Source: Rhizobium lusitanum (GTDB taxonomy: Bacteria > Pseudomonadota > Alphaproteobacteria > Rhizobiales > Rhizobiaceae). From it: a stretch of DNA of 64,000 nucleotides. Each line of letters starts with the position of its first letter. Position 1 is the first letter of the stretch. Of this stretch, positions 62,504 through 64,000 are shown piece by piece. The translations under genes and the position numbers were made by a program. Under the pieces are notes generated by a model that searched no databases, had not been told where the DNA came from, and saw only the letters and a program-made list of their open reading frames with translations. The stretch covers positions 1,488,001 through 1,552,000 of the forward strand of contig NZ_CP050307.1 of NCBI RefSeq assembly GCF_014189535.1, given 5' to 3'.

Positions 62504-63405
62504 TCTCGTTCATCGACGAACACCGCGGTGTGTTCGGGGTCGAGCCGATCTGCAGGCTACTGCCGATTGCCCCATCAACCTATCACGAGAATGTCGCCAA
62601 GCGCCTGGACGTGGATCGCCTGTCGGTCCGCGCCCGTGGCGATATCAGCCTGAAGATCGAGATACGTCGTGTCTTCGAGCAGAACTTTCGCGTCTATGGC
62701 GTTCGAAAGGTCTGGCGGCAGTTGAAGCGTGAAGGCTTCGATGTCGCCCGCTGCACTGTCGCCAGGCTTATGAGGTCGATGCATCTGCAGGGGATCATTC
62801 GGGGAAAGCCGATCCGCACAACATTCCCGGACAAGTCGGCCCCGAGCCCGCTTGACCGGGTGAACCGCCAGTTCAAAGCCCCTGCACCAAACAGGCTGTG
62901 GGTTTCGGACTTCACCTACGTCGCGACCTGGCAGGGTTTCGTCTACGTGGCCTTTGTCATCGACGTCTTCGCTCGTCGCATCGTCGGTTGGCGGGCGAGC
63001 CGGACGGCACACGCGGGTTTCGTCCTTGATGCTCTGGAGCAGGCGCTTCATGATCGGCGTCCCGCTCATGGCGGCGGCCTCGTGCATCATTCGGATTGCG
63101 GTGTCCAATACGTGTCCATTCGGTATTCCGAACGCCTGGCAGAAGCTGGCATCGAGCCTTCTGTCGGAAGCGTCGGCGATAGCTATGACAACGCCCTCGC
63201 AGAAACGATCAACGGTCTTTACAAGGCCGAGGTCATCCATCGCCGTGGACCATGGAGGAGCTTCGAAACGGTGGAATTCGCTACCCTGGAATGGGTCGAC
63301 TGGTTCAACCACCGACGCCTCCTGGAGCCCATCGGAAACATACCGCCAGCCGAAGCCGAAGAGCGGTACTACGCCATGCTGGACGAAGCAGCCATAGCCG
63401 CATAA
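62500..63405 (+). CDS. IS3-family transposase OrfB (DDE)
   Basis: 301 residues. HTH_21 part ([20 protein letters not shown]), then [20 protein letters not shown], then the rve integrase core with Asp in [14 protein letters not shown], Asp in [12 protein letters not shown], and Glu in [21 protein letters not shown] intact. Catalyses strand transfer. Confidence 0.93.
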   Translation: MISFIDEHRGVFGVEPICRLLPIAPSTYHENVAKRLDVDRLSVRARGDISLKIEIRRVFEQNFRVYGVRKVWRQLKREGFDVARCTVARLMRSMHLQGIIRGKPIRTTFPDKSAPSPLDRVNRQFKAPAPNRLWVSDFTYVATWQGFVYVAFVIDVFARRIVGWRASRTAHAGFVLDALEQALHDRRPAHGGGLVHHSDCGVQYVSIRYSERLAEAGIEPSVGSVGDSYDNALAETINGLYKAEVIHRRGPWRSFETVEFATLEWVDWFNHRRLLEPIGNIPPAEAEERYYAMLDEAAIAA

Positions 63406-63553
63406 CTTAAACCAAATGGCCTCCGGCAAACCCGGTGCGGTTCATTACGCGCCGAACCATGAATCCGGCGTGATTGAACATATTCATCCGTCGCGCGGCC
63501 GGACCGGTGACGACGACCCTAAATGACAGGCGGCACGCGCGGGCGTACGACCG

Positions 63554-64000
63554 TCACTCGCCTTCTTCGCCCGTCTTTGGAAAGAGATGCGTGATATTGG
63601 AACCAGGCGTCTGAACCCTCACTGCCGCCTTCCTTGTGCCCGTGCCGCGTTGTCCAGCAGCTTGTACGACCGAGGCCAACCCTTCGCGCTGCCTATAGTA
63701 ATCAGGCTTTTCGGGAAGATTGAGATCGAAATCGGCGAGCAGTCGCTCGATAAGATCCATCGCCGTCGCCGCAAGCATCGCGTAGCCCTCCTGGCGCCGC
63801 TCAAAAAAGCGGTCGAAGCCTGGGCTGGAGAGATCAAGGCTGTCCAGCGCATTGCCGAGATTCGTCACGCGGTTCGATAGCCATAAAGTCTCGTTGAAGA
63901 GCTCCTTGCCGAGGAGGCTCAAATCCTGCGCCTGTGGAAGGACGAGAACGGGTTCGGGTGTATGGAAGACGAACTCGCCTTCGTTGGCGGGGTTGAACTC
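63554..64000 (-). CDS. Unidentified protein, C-terminal part (gene continues beyond right edge)
   Basis: 149 visible residues; the frame is open to the window edge. It reads NPANEGEFVFHTPEPVLVLP, LSLLGKELFNETLWLSNRVT, then LDLSSPGFDRFFERRQEGYA, LAATAMDLIERLLADFDLNL and ends TPGSNITHLFPKTGEEGE. Mixed helical, no membrane segment. No family recognised. The IS3 element ends 110 bp past its stop. Confidence 0.65.
   Translation of the reverse strand, partial: EFNPANEGEFVFHTPEPVLVLPQAQDLSLLGKELFNETLWLSNRVTNLGNALDSLDLSSPGFDRFFERRQEGYAMLAATAMDLIERLLADFDLNLPEKPDYYRQREGLASVVQAAGQRGTGTRKAAVRVQTPGSNITHLFPKTGEEGE

Larger units (their letters stand above)
62125..63443 (+). mobile_element. IS3-family insertion sequence (orfA/orfB type)
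   Basis: Perfect 25-bp inverted repeats at 62125-62149 and 63419-63443 (left end GAACCGCACCGGGTTTGCCG...) enclose orfA and orfB. Length about 1.32 kb. No target duplication obvious in the flanks. Both genes are intact, so the element may be active. Confidence 0.88.

Noticed and set aside
1..64000. CRISPR arrays, rRNA genes and complete tRNA genes
   Set aside because: I saw no regularly spaced repeats, rRNA signatures or complete cloverleaf sequences.

Overview
The window reads like an accessory replicon or genomic-island-rich chromosome segment of a fast-growing rhizobial alphaproteobacterium (Rhizobium/Agrobacterium/Sinorhizobium group). The evidence is GC-rich coding sequence dense with ABC transporters and one-component regulators, a chemoreceptor ending in the pentapeptide WEEF-type CheR tether, an HWE/HisKA_2 histidine kinase, GGAAC-N16-CGTT (EcfG-type) promoter motifs, rhizobial palindromic intergenic repeats, and several IS families (IS3, IS110, decayed IS6 and IS5). 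Neither species nor replicon can be fixed from the sequence alone.

Layout. (1) 1-5129: a partial PotA/FbpC-type ABC ATPase diverges from a family-3 substrate-binding protein, polar amino-acid-type permease, TIM-barrel isomerase-like enzyme and GntR/FCD regulator. The intergenic region carries a textbook sigma-54 -24/-12 promoter and an upstream 42-bp palindrome. (2) 5314-14665: an ECF sigma/anti-sigma pair (7169-7711, 6456-7172) lies in a membrane-lipid cluster of FAD oxidoreductase, DUF1365 (frameshifted), two cyclopropane-synthase-like methyltransferases, DUF1295, DUF2147, DUF2177 and a hydrolase. Three transcription units share an identical GAAAC-N17-CGT motif, suggesting a self-contained lipid stress regulon. 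(3) 14683-22976: a 186-bp MITE-like element, a DnaQ-like exonuclease, a small oxidoreductase operon (SDR, VOC, SnoaL-like, saccharopine-dehydrogenase-like) divergent from its probable AraC regulator, an intact IS3-family element with 4-bp target duplication, and a LuxR-type solo regulator. (4) 23542-30685: a methyl-accepting chemoreceptor, a CheW-like scrap, a dead IS6-family transposase, a ROK regulator with its own operator, and two convergent AraC paralogues.

(5) 30979-42696: a catabolic island: NitT/TauT-type ABC importer, GMC alcohol oxidase, aldehyde dehydrogenase, DUF1028, RidA-type imine deaminase, flavin monooxygenase, ArgE-type deacylase, cupin, and a LysR regulator. The enzyme set suggests oxidation of an imported amine- or amide-bearing alcohol through aldehyde to acid. 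(6) 42943-51775: an intact IS110-family element next to a stress block: large-subunit catalase, DUF892 ferritin-like protein, cold-shock protein, small alpha-helical proteins, HWE kinase and a stand-alone receiver under an EcfG-type promoter.

(7) 51918-58487: a type III polyketide synthase, ICMT-type methyltransferase and MFS exporter form a tight three-gene biosynthetic operon. It is followed by a PHB-depolymerase-type esterase, a second receiver, and a roughly 190-nt leader present twice (51918 and 57858). Each copy is followed by a broken gene (an FAD-oxidase scrap and a frameshifted cupin). (8) 58717-64000: a cation/proton antiporter, a small membrane peptide, a haloacetate-dehalogenase-like hydrolase, a second IS3-family element (orfA/orfB) with 25-bp perfect inverted repeats, and the 3' end of an unidentified gene.

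Most promising observations: the ECF-lipid regulon with three matching promoters, the sigma-54 promoter with palindromic upstream site, the duplicated leader beside the polyketide operon, the MITE-like element, and the IS110 element with core direct repeats.
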